A stretch of DNA of 7,447 nucleotides from Sphingobacterium sp. UBA6711 (GTDB lineage: Bacteria; Bacteroidota; Bacteroidia; Sphingobacteriales; Sphingobacteriaceae), in assembly GCA_002454415.1 (NCBI GenBank), contig DKIT01000130.1, forward strand, positions 6,624 to 14,070. The letters are read 5' to 3'. The notes below the pieces were generated by a model. That model was not told the origin of the DNA, made no database searches, and saw nothing but the letters and a program-made list of their open reading frames with translations. Shown piece by piece: positions 5,933 to 7,447 of the stretch (positions are counted from its first letter, which is position 1; each line of letters opens with the position of its first letter). The translations under genes and the position numbers were made by a program.

Positions 5933-5954
5933 ATAAGCTAATGTAGACTATATC

Positions 5955-7127
5955 ATGATAAAACAGATCAATATCGATTATTATCAAGTGGACGATTTAC
6001 TGTCCGAAGAACATAAACTGATACGGCAGGCTGTGCGCGATTTTGTAAAAGCAGAGATAAAGCCGTTTATTGAAGATGCGGCGCAGGAACATCGGGCTAT
6101 TGAAGGCTTGATGCCTAAGTTGGGTGCCATTGGAGTATTGGGCCCCTATATTCCCACTGAGTATGGTGGGGCTGGCTTAGATCAGATTTCTTATGGTTTA
6201 ATTATGCAGGAACTGGAGGCGGGCGATTCGGCGATTCGTTCGGCTGCATCTGTGCAATCCTCTTTAGTGATGTTTCCTATTTATACCTATGGTAGCGAAG
6301 AGCAGCGTCTTAAATACCTGCCCCGGCTAGCATCGGGGGAACTGATCGGATCTTTTGGCTTGACCGAGCCCAACCACGGATCCGATCCAGGTGGAATGGA
6401 AACCAAATTGACAGCTAAGGGGGACGGTTTTTTATTAAATGGTTCCAAAATGTGGATCACAAATTCCCCGGTGTGCGATATTGCTGTCGTTTGGGCGCGA
6501 GATGAAGCTGGAAAGGTGAGGGGGGTAATTGTAGAACGCGGAATGGCCGGTTTTGAAACGCCAGAGACCTTGCATAAATGGTCCTTGCGGGCATCTAAAA
6601 CAGGTGAGTTGGTTTTTCATGATGTGTATATTCCAGCAGAAAATATACTTCCGGATGTAAATTCTATGCGTGGACCGCTTTCCTGTTTGAATTCCGCAAG
6701 GTATGGAATTTCTTGGGGGGTGATTGGCGCAGCGATAGACTGTTATGAGACTGCTGTGCAGTATGCACTGGAGCGCCATCAGTTTGATAAACCGATTGCT
6801 GGTTTCCAGTTGCAACAAAAGAAGCTTGCAGAATTTTTAACAGAAATAACCAAGGCCCAGCTGTTGTCCTGGCGTTTGGGAATGCTTAAGAATGAAGGGA
6901 AGGCTACACCTCAGCAAATCTCAATGGCAAAACGGAATAATGTGCATATGGCCTTACAGATTGCCCGTGAATCAAGGCAGATTCTTGGTGGGATGGGGAT
7001 AGTGGGAGATTTTCCTATGATGCGGCATATGATGAACCTCGAATCTGTGATTACCTATGAAGGGACCCATGATATCCATTTATTGATTACTGGGCAGGAT
7101 ATTACCGGGCTGAATGCTTTTTCATAA
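5955..7127 (+). CDS. gcdH: Glutaryl-CoA dehydrogenase (acyl-CoA dehydrogenase family)
   Basis: This FAD flavoenzyme oxidises and decarboxylates glutaryl-CoA to crotonyl-CoA and CO2, the late step of lysine breakdown. It has 390 residues, like the mature human enzyme. Diagnostic features are IRSAASVQSSLVM (94-106), whose R95 matches the arginine (R94 in human numbering) that binds the glutaryl carboxylate, and VITYEGTHDIHLLITG (365-380), with Y368 and the catalytic base E369 in the GCDH-type position. Also present are GSFGLTEPNHGSD (132-144) and KMWITNSP (165-172) for FAD and substrate binding, the RHQFDKPIAGFQLQQ signature (274-288) and RQILGGMGI (341-349). The arginine and YEGTHDIH together separate it from short-chain acyl-CoA and isovaleryl-CoA dehydrogenases. 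It diverges from amaB-lat, which supplies the upstream half of the same pathway. The electron acceptor (ETF) genes are not here. No clear terminator follows. Confidence 0.95.
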   Translation: MIKQINIDYYQVDDLLSEEHKLIRQAVRDFVKAEIKPFIEDAAQEHRAIEGLMPKLGAIGVLGPYIPTEYGGAGLDQISYGLIMQELEAGDSAIRSAASVQSSLVMFPIYTYGSEEQRLKYLPRLASGELIGSFGLTEPNHGSDPGGMETKLTAKGDGFLLNGSKMWITNSPVCDIAVVWARDEAGKVRGVIVERGMAGFETPETLHKWSLRASKTGELVFHDVYIPAENILPDVNSMRGPLSCLNSARYGISWGVIGAAIDCYETAVQYALERHQFDKPIAGFQLQQKKLAEFLTEITKAQLLSWRLGMLKNEGKATPQQISMAKRNNVHMALQIARESRQILGGMGIVGDFPMMRHMMNLESVITYEGTHDIHLLITGQDITGLNAFS

Positions 7128-7249
7128 GGTAAAGTTTCGTTACGGAACAGAGCTTCCTGGCTTACATAAGCTATGTGAGTCTGAGTATTTATCGTCTTTC
7201 AGCTATTATTCGTTACTTCTCGGGTAGCAGGCTCTGCTGCGGTTTGTCC
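7128..7249. other. Non-coding stretch after gcdH with short hairpins
   Basis: I see no gene on either strand. Short dyads are present: CTTACATA (7161-7168) with TATGTGAG (7172-7179), eight pairs including one G-U in plus-strand RNA, and AGCAG (7226-7230) with CTGCT (7234-7238). Neither is followed by a T run, so neither is a convincing gcdH terminator. The 11-base pattern that dominates further right is only faintly visible here. Confidence 0.5.
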
Positions 7250-7319
7250 CGTTTTCGGCTTTAAATCGGCCTTGAATAGGCCTTGCTAGGGTATAGCTTC
7301 GCCCTATGAGCAGAATCTG

Positions 7320-7333
7320 TCAACCTTGGTTGA
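7320..7333. repeat. Short inverted repeat inside the 11-base array
   Basis: TCAACC (7320-7325) and GGTTGA (7328-7333) are perfect inverted arms around TT. It falls in the part of the array where the CG core is lost (units at 7316 and 7327), so it may be an unrelated site or a segment where the array has decayed. Confidence 0.35.
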
Positions 7334-7358
7334 ATCCTGTTTCCGTGTTAGAGTCGGA

Positions 7359-7402
7359 CTCACCACGGCCTCACCACGGATTCATCATGGACCCACCACG
7401 GA
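7359..7402. repeat. Near-identical tandem core, four copies of 11 bases
   Basis: CTCACCACGGC, CTCACCACGGA, TTCATCATGGA and CCCACCACGGA follow one another without gaps. The first two differ at one base; the third has three C-to-T-type changes relative to the second. This is the best-preserved part of the 11-base-period array and probably its most recently expanded segment. Confidence 0.85.
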
Positions 7403-7447
7403 CAGAAGCTGCTCGCACCTCGAATCTGTGCCGACCATAATACGAAG

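Larger units (their letters stand above)
7250..7447. repeat. Degenerate array with an 11-base period, open at the right edge
   Basis: Cutting the DNA into 18 consecutive 11-base units from 7250 to 7447 gives an approximate plus-strand pattern TNNNNNCGGNC (minus: GNCCGNNNNNA). By hand count, position 8 is G in 15 of 18 units, position 7 is C in 12 of 18, and position 1 is T in the 12 successive units from 7261 to 7392. The last three units (7415, 7426, 7437) keep the CG core up to the window edge, so the array probably continues. All frames are broken by stops or lack any coding look. Base composition is more G+C-rich than in the other intergenic regions here. Neither function nor family is known to me. 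Confidence 0.7.

Noticed and set aside
7250..7447. CRISPR array
   Set aside because: The repeating unit is only 11 bases with about half its positions variable; CRISPR repeats and spacers are each over 20 bases and repeats are near-identical. No cas gene is seen.

Overview
This window looks like chromosomal DNA of a Bacteroidota member, most likely a Sphingobacterium or close relative in the Sphingobacteriaceae. Three things point there. Promoters match the Bacteroidota pattern (TTG, about 19 bases, then TAnnTTTG). Start codons have almost no Shine-Dalgarno sequence in front of them. The gene set includes a secreted TonB-C-domain protein, a lysine 6-transaminase and an ALDH7-type dehydrogenase. 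The genus is inference; the promoter and start-site pattern is seen directly.

Left part (1-2915). A GbsR/MarR-family regulator runs off the left edge on the minus strand. Its predicted promoter lies about 150 bases upstream, giving a long leader that holds two diverged copies of a ~60-base element, each able to fold into a stem. On the plus strand follow a 327-residue protein resembling a worn-out HNH domain, with a promoter so close to its ATG that the mRNA should be nearly leaderless; a small exported TonB-C-domain protein preceded by a hairpin; and a SUFU (suppressor of fused) domain protein. A strong bidirectional terminator closes this block.

Right part (2948-7127). This is a lysine-degradation divergon. 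On the minus strand an ALDH7-type dehydrogenase (amaB) and L-lysine 6-transaminase (lat) form a two-gene operon. On the plus strand lies glutaryl-CoA dehydrogenase (gcdH). Lat converts lysine to 2-aminoadipate 6-semialdehyde, which cyclises to piperideine-6-carboxylate; AmaB oxidises it to 2-aminoadipate; GcdH acts further down, turning glutaryl-CoA into crotonyl-CoA and CO2. The steps from 2-aminoadipate to glutaryl-CoA are not encoded here. The 125-base divergent region has a promoter candidate on each strand and a 17-base dyad over the -33 element of gcdH.

Right end (7128-7447). No gene is visible. From about 7250 to the edge the DNA is built on an 11-base period: a CG(G) core recurs in phase in at least 18 consecutive units while the other bases vary. 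Four units (7359-7402) are near-identical; the rest are degenerate. The array continues out of the window and is the least explained signal here.
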